This document shows, one piece after another, positions 29,797 through 39,463 of a stretch of DNA of 64,000 bases (the first letter of the stretch is position 1; every line of letters begins with the position of its first letter). The DNA is from Desulfobacterales bacterium (GTDB lineage Bacteria > Desulfobacterota > Desulfobacteria > Desulfobacterales > JAQWFD01), in contig JAQWFD010000003.1 in assembly GCA_028704555.1 (NCBI GenBank), forward strand, positions 12,687-76,686. The letters run 5' to 3'. The notes beneath the pieces were generated by a model. That model ran no database searches. It was not told the DNA's origin and was given only the letters and a program-made list of their open reading frames with translations. Both the position numbers and the translations under genes were made by a program.

Positions 29797-30726
29797 TTAA
29801 CATGCGGTATAATATATGTTTGTTTTTTTTCGTTCAGTCCGGACTTGATTTGTCCGCACCAGGTTACCCAGATATTTAGACACCTCATTTATGTGCATGC
29901 CGAATACCTCGGTAATTTCCTTAGCCGTACACGGCCGGCGTTGAAGCATGGAGAAAATTCTGTCCTGATTGGCCGCTATCGAGGTTAAACAATCGGTTTT
30001 ATATTCGGCAATCACTTCAGCGACCGGATCGAACAACCGGGCCAGCTCATTCATCTGCTCTGTGTGTACAGGCGATGCAAAATCCTCGGCGGGCGGACGA
30101 ATCGCCGTGTTCAGCTGAATGCGGTCCGGGCCGATTTTTTTTGCCAGCCGTGCAATTTTCCGAACGTTGTCCGGCGTGGCGTTGATTGCCTCCAGAAGGA
30201 AGACCTCCATCCACACTTTTCCCTTGAACTGAGCGCGGAAATCAATCTGTCCCTGAATTAACCGGTCAAATTGCAATTGGGAATGAGGGCGGTTGACCCA
30301 CTCAAATGACGCCTGATCCCAGGCGCTCAGGGACATCTTTACGATATCTGCGCCGCAGGCCGCTTCCCGAACCTCGGGCTGACTTAACATCGTCGAATTG
30401 GTTAACAGTACGGACGGAATGTCGCTGTGCTGACGCACATATTGCAGCACCTCTCCGAAACGTGAGTGAAGCGTGGGTTCACCCGAACCCGAAAGGGTAA
30501 TGTAATCTGCCTGTCCGTCAACGGCCAGCCACTGCTCCAGCTCCGAAATTACCTCGTCTATGGGAACATATTCTTTACGGAGTATCGTTTTTTCCGGGGT
30601 TCGTCCCAGTTGACAAAAAATGCAGTCTAAACTGCAGGTTTTAAACGGGGTCAGGTCAACCCCTAATGATCGTTTGAACCGTCTCGACGGCACGGGGCCG
30701 AATAAATATTTATATGTCCGTTTCAT
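29797..30726 (-). CDS. Radical SAM protein with C-terminal winged helix
   Basis: The protein is 309 residues. It has the radical SAM cluster motif CSLDCIFC (CxxxCxxC), the early FGPVPSRRFKRSLGVDLTP segment shared by a family of uncharacterised anaerobe proteins, and a glycine-rich SAM-binding stretch (TLSGSGEPTLH). The last 70 residues (CTAKEITEVFGMHINEVSKY) look like a winged-helix module. It leads the operon with the Mrp ATPase. The substrate is unknown. Confidence 0.85.
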   Translation of the reverse strand: MKRTYKYLFGPVPSRRFKRSLGVDLTPFKTCSLDCIFCQLGRTPEKTILRKEYVPIDEVISELEQWLAVDGQADYITLSGSGEPTLHSRFGEVLQYVRQHSDIPSVLLTNSTMLSQPEVREAACGADIVKMSLSAWDQASFEWVNRPHSQLQFDRLIQGQIDFRAQFKGKVWMEVFLLEAINATPDNVRKIARLAKKIGPDRIQLNTAIRPPAEDFASPVHTEQMNELARLFDPVAEVIAEYKTDCLTSIAANQDRIFSMLQRRPCTAKEITEVFGMHINEVSKYLGNLVRTNQVRTERKKTNIYYTAC

Positions 30727-30837
30727 GATAAAATCCTTTGATGATTCGCGCGACCGGCTGAATTACAGCATAAAATGCAGTCAGATGTGGTAAATCATTT
30801 TTTGTAATAACGTACAAGTCTCGTTTATTAAGGTTTG

Positions 30838-30859
30838 ATCTCTATTTGTAAATAGAGAT
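30838..30859. promoter_or_regulatory. 22-base palindromic operator candidate
   Basis: ATCTCTATTT-GT-AAATAGAGAT is a perfect inverted repeat, 112 bases upstream of the radical SAM start, in an A/T-rich promoter region. No second copy was noticed in the window. Confidence 0.6.
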
Positions 30860-31477
30860 GCAACTTATATGCCGGAATTAAAAAAAAGATTTTTAGCAGT
30901 GGTTTTTTAAATGATATCAAACAGTTTTTTATTTCAGACACCCGAGGATATATTTGCAGAGACTCATTCCTGCGATGGTGTTAACTGCCATAGTTGCTTT
31001 TTTGCGACTCTTGTGCAAGAAAAACAAGCCTCAGCATTCAGCGATAGACACCGGCGCTTTATCTGTCCCCATTAACCAGGAAAAATCCAGGTAGTTTGTC
31101 ATTCATACATCCGGCACCATGATTGCCCGGAGGTTGGGTCGAGGGCCAAAATCCGGCGGTACGCTCAAGCGAAGCGCGAGCGAGAGGGAAAAAAGAAACG
31201 CGCCCTGCTGCCGTTTATCCCGCATTGATCAAGGAAGTCCGTAGACAACCGGGGAAAACTGACCGCCTACGAACATCTTTCGGTGAATCCGGCGAAGGGA
31301 GCAGGGGAACTGCCGTTTGCGGGACGTTTTTTCGATAAACCGCTTCTGGCTTTTATGGGCAACACGGTGGAGGACCCGAAGAAGGAGGGGAGCGGCAAGG
31401 ACGAGGTTTCGGACATCCGCAAGTTTGTCGTCTGGCTGGCCCATTTAAGTGTGTATATGGCGCCTGCCCCGCCACTT
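30860..31477. other. Degenerate region, no intact gene
   Basis: Only short frames occur. One at 31283-31442 (ELPFAGRFFDKPLLAFMGN) looks protein-like but has no clear start or family. With the relics on its right it appears to be decaying sequence. Confidence 0.4.
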
Positions 31478-31479
31478 TT

Positions 31480-31685
31480 ATTTGAAATTGACTTTCCGAT
31501 TTAAAAAAATTTTTGTTTTTCAGGGAATTAAGAATCATTTGTTCCGTGTGGATCACCCTTTCCAATGGGCGTTCAATCGCTTCTTTTGGATCCAGTCCCA
31601 GCATTTCCGCGCCCAATCGATTTATTCTGGATACGGTTAAATCCTCCTCGACCGCAATGATGCCGTCGGAAACAGAATCAATGAT
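31480..31685 (-). pseudogene. PAS-domain fragment of a sensory regulator
   Basis: The minus strand reads IDSVSDGIIAVEEDLTVSRI and then GLDPKEAIERPLERVIHTEQ, a PAS fold as found at the N terminus of sigma-54 activators. No complete start or effector domain remains. It faces away from the aldehyde oxidoreductase relic and may have been its regulator. Confidence 0.6.
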
Positions 31686-31777
31686 GGCGTGCCTCCTACG
31701 TTAAGTGGTTGTTTCGTAGTATGACAGACAAAGCTATGACTATTAAGATAGTAATATGGTAAGTAACGTTGTAGGGT

Positions 31778-32624
31778 TATGAGGATTGGGAGAAAATTTT
31801 GGCCGCCAGCATCAAGGAACACTGCAATCCCAAGCCGAATGCCTGCCTTACGTGCTTTCTGGCGTGCGGCAAACATGTTGAGGTCAGACAGGACGCCACG
31901 CCGGTCTATCCATTGACGGTCCGGAATACGAGACCCTTTATGCCTTCGGTGGTCTGTGCATGATCAATCAGATCGAAGAAATTATTTATCTGAATGATCT
32001 GTGCGATCGCTACGGCATTGATACGATGTCCGCCGGAAATTTGGTAGGCCTTGCCATTGAAGCCGCCCGGAGAGGGCGTATACCGGATGCAATCGATTAC
32101 GGCCAGCCGGATCAGGTGGCCGATATGCTGATGAAAATTATTCGCCGCGAGGGAACCGGAGCGATTCTGGCGGAAGGAATCCGGCATGCCGCAAAACAGT
32201 TGGATCTTGAAGACCTGGCTGTCCATGTGGCCTGGAACCCTCCGGATATGATCCACGAGTGCTCAAGGGAATGGCGCTGGGCTATGCGGTCAGCGATCGC
32301 GGTGCATGCCATCTGCGCAGCACGTTCTACAAGGCTGAACTTTCCGGTATGATGATTCCGCCCGAAGCGATCGATGGAAAAGCGGATGCCCTCAAACAGC
32401 TGGCCTCCCGGGTAACCGAAAGCGCGCGTCGGTTCAACCTGCGGGAAGGACTGCGGCCGGAAGACGACCGCCTGCCCTCCAGACTGGTCAAAGAGGCCAT
32501 TGAAAAAGATCGGCAGATCAGCGAAGATGAGGTGACTTGTCTGGTCCGCGATTATTATAAACTCAAAGGGTGGAGTGAGCAGGGGATTCCAGCCGATGAG
32601 GCGATCGATGACTCAAAGGAATAG
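31778..32624 (+). pseudogene. Aldehyde:ferredoxin oxidoreductase, 3' remnant with two frameshifts
   Basis: The first frame gives the cluster-binding segment KPNACLTCFLACGKHVEV. A frameshift near 31890 leads to GPEYETLYAFGGLCMINQIE, GIDTMSAGNLVGLAIEAARR and GTGAILAEGI. Another shift near 32233 leads to YDPRVLKGMALGYAVSDRGA and the end at 32624. All are hallmark pieces of the tungsten-dependent AOR family. The N-terminal half is gone. It is ten bases upstream of the lipoate ligase gene and was probably co-transcribed with it. Confidence 0.88.
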
Positions 32625-32633
32625 GAGAACCCG

Positions 32634-33638
32634 ATGCCGGTTATCAAGACTTTCCGGATCGTGTCTGAACAATTTGATCCGTTCATGAATCTGAGTCTGG
32701 AAGAGGCGTTGCTCGATCAGGTTCAGCCCGGCCAGATCATTTTTTACCTTTGGCAAAACGATCATACCGTGGTTATCGGCCGCAACCAGAATCCATGGCA
32801 GGAATGTCGGGTAAGGCTTCTGGAAAGCAGTGGCGGCCGATTGGCCCGGCGTCTGTCCGGGGGCGGCGCGGTGTATCACGATCTGGGCAACCTGAATTTT
32901 ACCTTTGCAATGGATAAAGCCCTGTATGATCAGCAGCGTCAGCTGGACATGGTCGCCGGGGCCGTCAACCGACTGGGGATCCCTGCGGTCTGTACCGGCA
33001 GAAATGATATACTTGTCAATGGCTGCAAATTTTCCGGCAACGCATTTTATTTTCGAACCCAGACCGCACTGCATCATGGCACCATTCTGGTTGATGCGGA
33101 TCTTGAAAAAGTTCCACGCTTTCTAAGCGTATCTCCTGAAAAGCTGGCTTCAAAGGGCATTGGTTCAGTCCGCTCCCGCGTGCTGAACCTGAAAGCGCTC
33201 AACGCAACGCTGACGATAGATAAAATAAAGGAGACGCTTCTGGAGGCTTTTGACCGTGAATACGGGCAGAAAGCCTTGCCGGTGGAAGAGACGGTGGGCC
33301 TGAAACGGGAAAGCATCGACCGGGTTTATCAAAAATACGTTTCAGATGCATGGCGCTACGGAGCGACACCGGATTTTAACGTTCGTTTCGGTAACCGGTT
33401 TGAGTGGGGAGAAGTTGAATTTTTGCTTGATGTCCACCTGGGGCATGTCCAATCCGTCACGCTGTTTTCCGATTCGCTGGAACCGGATATTATTACCGCT
33501 ATGGGTGAATGCCTCAAAGGGGTGGCGTTCACCAGGCAGGCAATGGTCGGGCGACTGGAGGATATGCTCCGGACAGCACCCCATCGGATCATTAAAGATC
33601 AGATACATTATCTGGAGAATCATCCTGTTTTTGCATAG
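32634..33638 (+). CDS. lplA: Lipoate-protein ligase A family protein
   Basis: The 334-residue protein has the BPL/LplA fold. RRLSGGGAVYHDLGNLNFTF carries the lipoyl-AMP-binding motif, and KFSGNAF includes the conserved lysine. The C-terminal extension (about 235-330) matches the accessory domain of full-length LplA. It would attach lipoate to 2-oxoacid dehydrogenase or GcvH domains. The start follows GGAGA. It survives intact directly behind the decayed aldehyde oxidoreductase. The real acyl group could be lipoate or octanoate. Confidence 0.9.
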   Translation: MPVIKTFRIVSEQFDPFMNLSLEEALLDQVQPGQIIFYLWQNDHTVVIGRNQNPWQECRVRLLESSGGRLARRLSGGGAVYHDLGNLNFTFAMDKALYDQQRQLDMVAGAVNRLGIPAVCTGRNDILVNGCKFSGNAFYFRTQTALHHGTILVDADLEKVPRFLSVSPEKLASKGIGSVRSRVLNLKALNATLTIDKIKETLLEAFDREYGQKALPVEETVGLKRESIDRVYQKYVSDAWRYGATPDFNVRFGNRFEWGEVEFLLDVHLGHVQSVTLFSDSLEPDIITAMGECLKGVAFTRQAMVGRLEDMLRTAPHRIIKDQIHYLENHPVFA

Positions 33639-33732
33639 CGCCCTGAGAGACCACTGATGCGAGAGGTTTTTCCCCGTAAAGCCCGTGTCAATCATTTCAG
33701 AACGCCCCCGCCCCCCGCACCCTGTCCTCCGT

Positions 33733-34001
33733 TATTGATAATTTGGGTTTGATTATAACCGCGGCCATATTTTGCTGTGCGTAGCCTCGAAGTCCCGTCC
33801 GTTCCCGGCGCACGACATGGCGCGATCCGGGGAAAAGCTGTCGGGGTCATGAAGCGTTAAGAAACGCAAACTGTTTGAGGCGTATCGAATTTTTGCGGGT
33901 TAGCTTCATGGGCCCGGCATCTCCCGGATCGTGCTGGAAACGCCGGCAATGGGCGGGACGGACTCCGTGGCATTGCGGCCGCAGTTATGATCAAGCCCGA
34001 T
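33733..34001. mobile_element. Palindromic MITE-like element, fullest copy
   Basis: The ends are long imperfect inverted repeats: GGGTTTGATTATAACCGCGG on the left and, reversed, GGGCTTGATCATAACTGCGG on the right. Similarity extends about 80 bases inward to GATCCGGG. The middle includes GAAGCGTTAAGAAACGCAAA. Related copies lie at 60655-60843, 62182-62281 and 26919-26965, always between genes. No transposase is encoded. Confidence 0.8.
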
Positions 34002-34207
34002 AATTTTGATGTGAAAGTCAATTTAAAGCGATAATAAGGGTCGGATGGGATTATATCTTTCAAAAACAGTCGGAAATTGATACGATAGCATTTTTTACGG
34101 AAAAGCCGGTTTCTGCGAGTGGTTTTCGGCAGGAGCCGGTTTTGTTATTGACTGTGCGATGATGCACAGAACCATGCAGTTATACGTTTATTTGACAGGA
34201 CGGATGT

Positions 34208-35041
34208 ATGCTTAAAATTGGCAGTTATAATGAACTTGTTGTGCAGCGTGAGGTTGATTTCGGGGTTTACCTTAATCCGAAGGAGGAAGAAGTCCTTCTT
34301 CCGGCAAAATATGTACCGGAAAACACCCGACCCGGCGATAAGCTGAGGGTTTTTGTCTATACCGATTCCCAGGACAGGGTCGTTGCCACAACCCGTGAGC
34401 CATATGCAGTGGCAGGTGAATTTGCGTATCTTGAGGTTTTGTCGGTCGTGTCATTTGGCGCGTTCGTGGACTGGGGGCTTGAAAAGGATCTTCTGGTTCC
34501 GAAAAATGAACAGCAGGTCAAAATGAAGGTCGGCAAAAAGTATATCGTAAAAGTCTGCCTCGATAAAAAAACCGGGCGGGTTTACGCGTCAACCAAGATC
34601 GCCCAGAATTGTAAAAAAATTCCGTCAGATCTTGTCAGAGGCAGCAGGGTCAGCCTGTTGATCTACCGACTTACAACCATCGGTATTATGGCTATTGTCG
34701 ACAATAAATATTCTGGTCTGCTGTACCGCAGCCAGAGTTACGAACCCCTTTCAATCGGAGATAAACGGGATGGATATATTATTAGAATCCGCGAAGACGG
34801 AAAAATTGATCTGTCCCTGAAACAACCCGGTTATGGTTCCGTGTCCGGCTCAAGCGCCAGAGTCATAGGTGTGCTGAAAAGGTCGGGTGGATTTATCGGA
34901 TGTGATGACAAAAGCTCACCCGAAGATATCAAGAAATACTTTTCAATGAGTAAAAAGGAGTTCAAACGCACCATCGGGGGGTTGTACAAAAGCCGCCTCA
35001 TCGAAATGGTGGACAATGGCATCCGCCTTAAACGATTTTGA
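34208..35041 (+). CDS. CvfB-like S1-domain RNA-binding protein
   Basis: The 277-residue protein is a string of S1-like barrels followed by a winged helix, the CvfB/YitL layout. It includes FGVYLNPKEEEVLLPAKYVP in the first barrel, VSFGAFVDWGLEKDLLVPK in the second and a C-terminal MSKKEFKRTIGGLYKSRLIE helix-turn-helix. Such proteins bind RNA and modulate gene expression. It stands alone between repeat-rich gaps. Confidence 0.88.
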   Translation: MLKIGSYNELVVQREVDFGVYLNPKEEEVLLPAKYVPENTRPGDKLRVFVYTDSQDRVVATTREPYAVAGEFAYLEVLSVVSFGAFVDWGLEKDLLVPKNEQQVKMKVGKKYIVKVCLDKKTGRVYASTKIAQNCKKIPSDLVRGSRVSLLIYRLTTIGIMAIVDNKYSGLLYRSQSYEPLSIGDKRDGYIIRIREDGKIDLSLKQPGYGSVSGSSARVIGVLKRSGGFIGCDDKSSPEDIKKYFSMSKKEFKRTIGGLYKSRLIEMVDNGIRLKRF

Positions 35042-35619
35042 TTCGTCAGGGTCCCGGCCCTTAACCCTGGCGCCGGGATCGGTATCTGTCCCGCATAAAA
35101 TTGCTTCCTGATCCGGGCAGGCCCCAGCGCCTGCCCAGACAGTGAATCCGTTGTGCCGCGCAGGGGCAGTCCTCTGCGTCTGCCCTGGTTCACGTCTCTG
35201 TTCTGTCCTCTGTGCCTGCGTCTGTTTTGCCTGCCCGTTATCAGTGTATCCTCCCGGTTCCCTGCGGCCGTTTCTATGGCGTACGGGGGTTTCCCCTATT
35301 TAAATGGGGGTTTTGCCTATAAACAAATTCATGAGATTTGTTTGATAGCGGAATTTATTCACGACCTTCCTGTCGTTGCAGGTTTGCGCATTGCTTCTTT
35401 TGAAAAACAGCGAAATCCCGATTATCATATAACATCCGATTCGAACGTCTCTGATAAATATTTTTGCTTCGTACAGCCCGGATTTAACCGTTTGCTGACC
35501 ACCTTTTTTTCTCTTCGCCCTTATCGGCCATGGGTTTTATTCCTTGCCAGGGCAAAGGAAAATCTGGGTGAAATTTGCGCTATCCGGAAACGCTATCAGG
35601 ATTGATTCGGACTTTGTTC
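35042..35619. other. Intergenic region between convergent genes
   Basis: No gene is supported in this 578-base gap. A G/C-rich palindromic stretch near 35050-35085 (GGTCCCGGCCCTTAACCCTG) probably ends transcription of the S1-domain gene. Confidence 0.4.
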
Positions 35620-36102
35620 TTATTTTTCAAACCGTCGATCGGCTTTCAGGGTTTCGGCCAGCTGATCCCTGCCTTTGAGCCATCCGATGGATTGGGTCTG
35701 AAAGGAATCGAATGCAGGTACATAGGGCTTGATGTCCAGCAAGGGCGTTCCGGTGAGTACATCGATACCTTCGATGTGCAGGATATTGCCCTGGCGTTTC
35801 AGCAGGCGGACCACTGACAGGCCGATTTGATTCGGGCGTCTGGGTGCCCGGCAGGCGAAAACGCCGCGATGTTCGGTGTCCATAAAGGGCTTTACTTTCA
35901 GGTTGAATCCTTTAGATTTGTGGAATGCATACAGCAGAATCAGATGGGAAAACCCTTCCAGGTCATCCAGGCCGTCTGTATACTGTTCATCAATGATAAT
36001 CTGTCCCCGGACATCCCGGGCCCCGGAGGGCTGAATCGGCATGGCTTCGATATCCTCAAAGGGGGTATGAATAATTCCGATGGGGGTAAATATAAACTGC
36101 AT
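35620..36102 (-). CDS. TrmO/TsaA-like tRNA N6-methyltransferase
   Basis: The 160-residue protein fits the TsaA/TrmO family: FTPIGIIHTPFEDIEAMPIQ at the start, then GFSHLILLYAFH and CRAPRRPNQIGLSVVRLLKR. The bacterial enzyme methylates t6A37 in tRNA-Thr. It lacks the C-terminal domain of E. coli TrmO, as do many short homologues. It lies 27 bases downstream of the molybdate/tungstate transporter genes and shares their operon, a recurrent arrangement in anaerobes. The start follows GGAAGGA. Confidence 0.85.
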   Translation of the reverse strand: MQFIFTPIGIIHTPFEDIEAMPIQPSGARDVRGQIIIDEQYTDGLDDLEGFSHLILLYAFHKSKGFNLKVKPFMDTEHRGVFACRAPRRPNQIGLSVVRLLKRQGNILHIEGIDVLTGTPLLDIKPYVPAFDSFQTQSIGWLKGRDQLAETLKADRRFEK

Positions 36103-36129
36103 AAGATCCTTCCAGCGTTTTGCTATGGC

Positions 36130-37194
36130 TTATCCGGCCGATACGATTCGAACATTGCTGCCTTTAATGATTGCATATACCGTGTCGTTGGGTTGCAGGT
36201 TTAAATCATCCGAGGCATTGTTCGTAATCAGCGCATCCAGAATGATTCCGCTGGCATCCAGCTGTACGCAGCAGGTGATGCCGTCACGGATGATATCCTT
36301 CACAAGGGTTTGAACTACATTTCGGGCTGAAATGCAACCGGAAATATCTTTCGATATCAAAATATTTTCCGGACGAATTGAAATGTTGACATGCGATCCG
36401 ACAGGTGCTTCGTCAACGCTGTAAAGCTGGATACCGCCCAGATCGATTTTTGTCAATTCACTGTCATTTGATACCACCCGGCCTTTGAAAAGCGAGGCAC
36501 CGATAAAGTCTGCTACAAATTGTGATCTGGGTCGGTTTAATACTTCATCCTGCGAGTCAAATTGAATCAGGTCTCCGTTTTGAAATATCGCCACCTTATT
36601 TGCCAGAGACCAGACATCATCCAGATCATGGGTGATATGAATTACCGTCATATTCCGTTCGGATATGGCCTGCCGAAGCAGAGATCGGATATTTTTGCGC
36701 GTTTGGGGGTCCAGTGCGGACAAAGGTTCGTCCATCAGAAGCAGTTTGGGTTCTACGATCAATGCCCGTGCAAGGGCGGTTCGCTGCTGTTCTCCCCCGG
36801 ACATCGTTTCCGGTTTTCGGTTAAGCAGGTGATCGATATGCAGCGTGGCCGAAATCTCGTGAACTTTTTCAGTGATTCCGGTTCTGGTTTTTTTTTTCAA
36901 GCCATAGGCGATATTTTCAAAAACCGTAAAATGAGGCAGCAGGGCATAATCCTGATAGACGATCCCGATGTTCCGCTTTTCCGGAAGTTCATCGGTAATC
37001 TCACGGTTATCCAGAAATATTTTTCCCGCATCCGGTTTCCAGAATCCGATGATGCTCTCCAGGAGCAGGGTTTTGCCTGAGCCGGTAGGCCCGATGATGG
37101 TCAGGTAGTCACCTTTTTCAAGCCTGAAGGCAACTTCTTTTAAATGGAATTCACCCAGATTCAGACTCAGATGCGTCACTTCGAAAAAGCTCAC
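36130..37194 (-). CDS. modC: Molybdate/tungstate ABC transporter ATPase with TOBE domain
   Basis: The 354-residue protein has Walker A GPTGSGKT (35-42), the signature SGGEQQR, the Walker B LLLMDEP and a C-terminal TOBE-type domain (about 275-350) that would bind the oxyanion. This layout is that of ModC/WtpC. The GTG start overlaps the permease stop by four bases. With the permease and binding protein it forms a complete importer. Molybdate and tungstate cannot be told apart from the sequence. Confidence 0.9.
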   Translation of the reverse strand: MSFFEVTHLSLNLGEFHLKEVAFRLEKGDYLTIIGPTGSGKTLLLESIIGFWKPDAGKIFLDNREITDELPEKRNIGIVYQDYALLPHFTVFENIAYGLKKKTRTGITEKVHEISATLHIDHLLNRKPETMSGGEQQRTALARALIVEPKLLLMDEPLSALDPQTRKNIRSLLRQAISERNMTVIHITHDLDDVWSLANKVAIFQNGDLIQFDSQDEVLNRPRSQFVADFIGASLFKGRVVSNDSELTKIDLGGIQLYSVDEAPVGSHVNISIRPENILISKDISGCISARNVVQTLVKDIIRDGITCCVQLDASGIILDALITNNASDDLNLQPNDTVYAIIKGSNVRIVSAG

Positions 37195-37973
37195 AGCCGT
37201 GCCTCTGTTTTTTCAAATATGTAAATAGCGATGAACGAAACGATCACCAGTACGATCCCGCTGGTCAGCGCCATCCCCATGTTTCCGTATGATATGTTCA
37301 AATACAGGGTGATGGGCAGCACCTCGGTTTCCATATAGGTTCCACCGGCCAGGATCAGCACTGTGCCGAAGGTGCCGATGCAGCGGGCAAAGGAAATGAC
37401 GGTAGCCGCCAGAATTCCGTTTCCGGCCAGCCGGATCGATACGTTCAAAAAGTTCTCCAGTGCTGAATACCCCAATGAGCGCGAAACAAATTCTAACCTG
37501 GGATCAATATAGTCAAAGGTGGACTTTATAATTCGGGCCGCGTAGGGCATGGCCGTAAAAAATTGAGCCATCACAACTCCCTCTCGCGTAAATACAAAGT
37601 CGAGACCCATCGACCGGCATATCGATCCGACAAAGGTCTTTCCGAACAAAAGCAGCAGGCACAGGCCCAATACCAGCTCGGGAAATGCGATTGGAAGATC
37701 GATCATGGTTTTGACAAAGCCCTTGCCGATAAACTGAAACCGGGACAGTGCATACCCGATGGGAAGTGCAAAGACGATGACCAGAAGCGTTGAAATAAAA
37801 CCCGTGATCAGGGAGAGTTGCAGCGAAAAACGCATTTCCTCTCCCTTTAGATTGTTCAGCACATCTTTAAACTCGGGTACCAGGAACAGGGAGCCGATGG
37901 CCAACACCAGCATTGCCGTGATCACGTAGGACAGGAATATAAATACGGATTTGAACCAGTTTATTTTGTACAA
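37191..37973 (-). CDS. modB: Molybdate/tungstate ABC transporter permease
   Basis: The 260-residue membrane protein has about six hydrophobic helices and the permease EAA-type loop near SRSLGYSALENFLNVSIRLA. It is typical of ModB/WtpB. The start appears to be a TTG inside the end of the binding-protein gene (13-base overlap), and the stop overlaps the ATPase gene. It forms the membrane channel of the importer. Confidence 0.88.
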   Translation of the reverse strand: MYKINWFKSVFIFLSYVITAMLVLAIGSLFLVPEFKDVLNNLKGEEMRFSLQLSLITGFISTLLVIVFALPIGYALSRFQFIGKGFVKTMIDLPIAFPELVLGLCLLLLFGKTFVGSICRSMGLDFVFTREGVVMAQFFTAMPYAARIIKSTFDYIDPRLEFVSRSLGYSALENFLNVSIRLAGNGILAATVISFARCIGTFGTVLILAGGTYMETEVLPITLYLNISYGNMGMALTSGIVLVIVSFIAIYIFEKTEARL

Positions 37974-38716
37974 GGTTCAAAACCCCATTTTTTCCAGATA
38001 AGTTTTCCGTCTTCCGATGCGAGATAGGAATTAAAGGCCATGGCCAGGGGTTTATTCGTGGTGCGGGTGCAAACCGCAGTGGGAATGGTCATGATGATAT
38101 TGTACTGGCGTTCAATGGGAATTACGTCGATTTTACCCTTGCCTTCGGCCCATGAGGTCATGTCCTTCCAGATGATCGCGGCATCTACCTGCTCCAGGGC
38201 TACATAAATCAGCAGCTGATTGACTGTAGGTGCAAGCACCTTGATATTGGGTTTGATCGTTTCGAATACGCCGGCCTGAGTCATAATTTTTTTGGCCACC
38301 CGTCCGATCGCCGGTGCTTTTGGATCACCGATCGATACCCGTACTCCGGGTTTTGCCAGATCCATCAGCCCCCTGATATGTGCCGGATTGCCACCCGGGG
38401 TTGCAATGACCGGAATATGATCGACCAGCCGGTGAATGGTTTCCTCGATGACCCAGCCGTTTTTGAGGGCATCCTGTGTATATTTTTCCGCTCCCGGAAT
38501 AAAAACATCTGCAGGCTGGCCGGCGGCCAGCTGACCGAAAATTTCTCCGGAACCACCATAGTGGACGCTGATTTTGATGTGTTTGGACTGTTCAAAATTC
38601 TGTTTAAATTCCTCCAGGGGTTTAATGAGACCGGCGCCGGAAAATATTACCAGATCCGCAGAAAAACAGTTTCCTGTAAAAAAAAGGATAGAAATAAGGG
38701 TCAATAAAAATTTCAT
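37961..38716 (-). CDS. modA: Molybdate/tungstate-binding periplasmic protein
   Basis: The 251-residue precursor has a signal peptide (MKFLLTLISILFFTGNCFSA). It then follows the ModA pattern: DLVIFSGAGLIKPLEEFKQN, YGGSGEIFGQLAAGQPADVF and SIGDPKAPAIGRVAKKIM. It captures molybdate or tungstate in the periplasm and delivers it to the adjoining permease. It is first in the minus-strand operon, behind AGGAG. The divergent tupBC pair lies on the other side of a 750-base gap. Confidence 0.9.
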   Translation of the reverse strand: MKFLLTLISILFFTGNCFSADLVIFSGAGLIKPLEEFKQNFEQSKHIKISVHYGGSGEIFGQLAAGQPADVFIPGAEKYTQDALKNGWVIEETIHRLVDHIPVIATPGGNPAHIRGLMDLAKPGVRVSIGDPKAPAIGRVAKKIMTQAGVFETIKPNIKVLAPTVNQLLIYVALEQVDAAIIWKDMTSWAEGKGKIDVIPIERQYNIIMTIPTAVCTRTTNKPLAMAFNSYLASEDGKLIWKKWGFEPCTK

Positions 38717-39463
38717 GGGTGTTTTCTCCTGATAATTATTGAAAGGGTAAATAAGGTTCTGCTTGAATCAGAATGGGTCGGACTGGGAAGGCAATTCTTC
38801 CTGTATTCATCGGATAACAACCATATAGCTTTTTTCTTGTCAAATATAAATTTAAATGCCCAAAATTATAAACCTATAATGACCAATATTAACTTGAAAG
38901 AACATATATGGGCGGCTTCCAGCAGGGTGGGGCAAATTCGTTCACAATCAGGCTAAAAGATAAGTAACAATCTGTATTTATATAATAAAATTCAAGCATG
39001 GGCCTGAGCCCTTATGCATATTTTTATTTATTCAATTCTTAAAAGCTTGACATCGGTGCGTTTATGATGTCATATTTTTAAAAACTGACGAATTTAATGC
39101 TTCAATTCCCAGATGCTTAATCATTCAGAACCATTCCAAAATCAATTCGGTTTGATACCTTTGAACGCGCTGCTCCCAGCGAGATTTCGCCATCCGTCTG
39201 AAATTTAATTAAAAAAAGATTTCCTGCCTTCCGGTTTGTATTTTTTAAAATTAATTCGCGTAACCCTACAAAGATACTTCAAAATTAATATACTGTTTTT
39301 ATTCAATTAAATGCCATAGGGCTTAACGGCAGAATCCCTTGAAATTAAAGGCCTCTAAAAAATAACTCGCGTTGTGGGGGTAAGCTCGCCGCTAAATTGA
39401 TTGATTTTTAAACGGTATCCAACCCTCTTTCCTGTAAACGGGGCGTATTTGCAGAGGCAGACG
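38717..39463. other. Divergent control region between modA and tupB
   Basis: No gene is found in 747 A/T-rich bases. In particular, no tungstate-binding tupA is present where one is expected. A run TATTTATATAATAAAATT near 38975 resembles sequence upstream of the formate dehydrogenase operon. No Moco or Tuco riboswitch was recognised. Confidence 0.5.

Noticed and set aside
29775-29888. A longer Mrp start reaching into the radical SAM gene.
   Set aside because: It would overlap the upstream stop by about 90 bases and adds no conserved sequence. The GTG at 29774 has a better ribosome-binding site.
38717-39463. A possible tupA gene or Moco riboswitch.
   Set aside because: No binding-protein reading frame and no conserved riboswitch motif could be found by eye.
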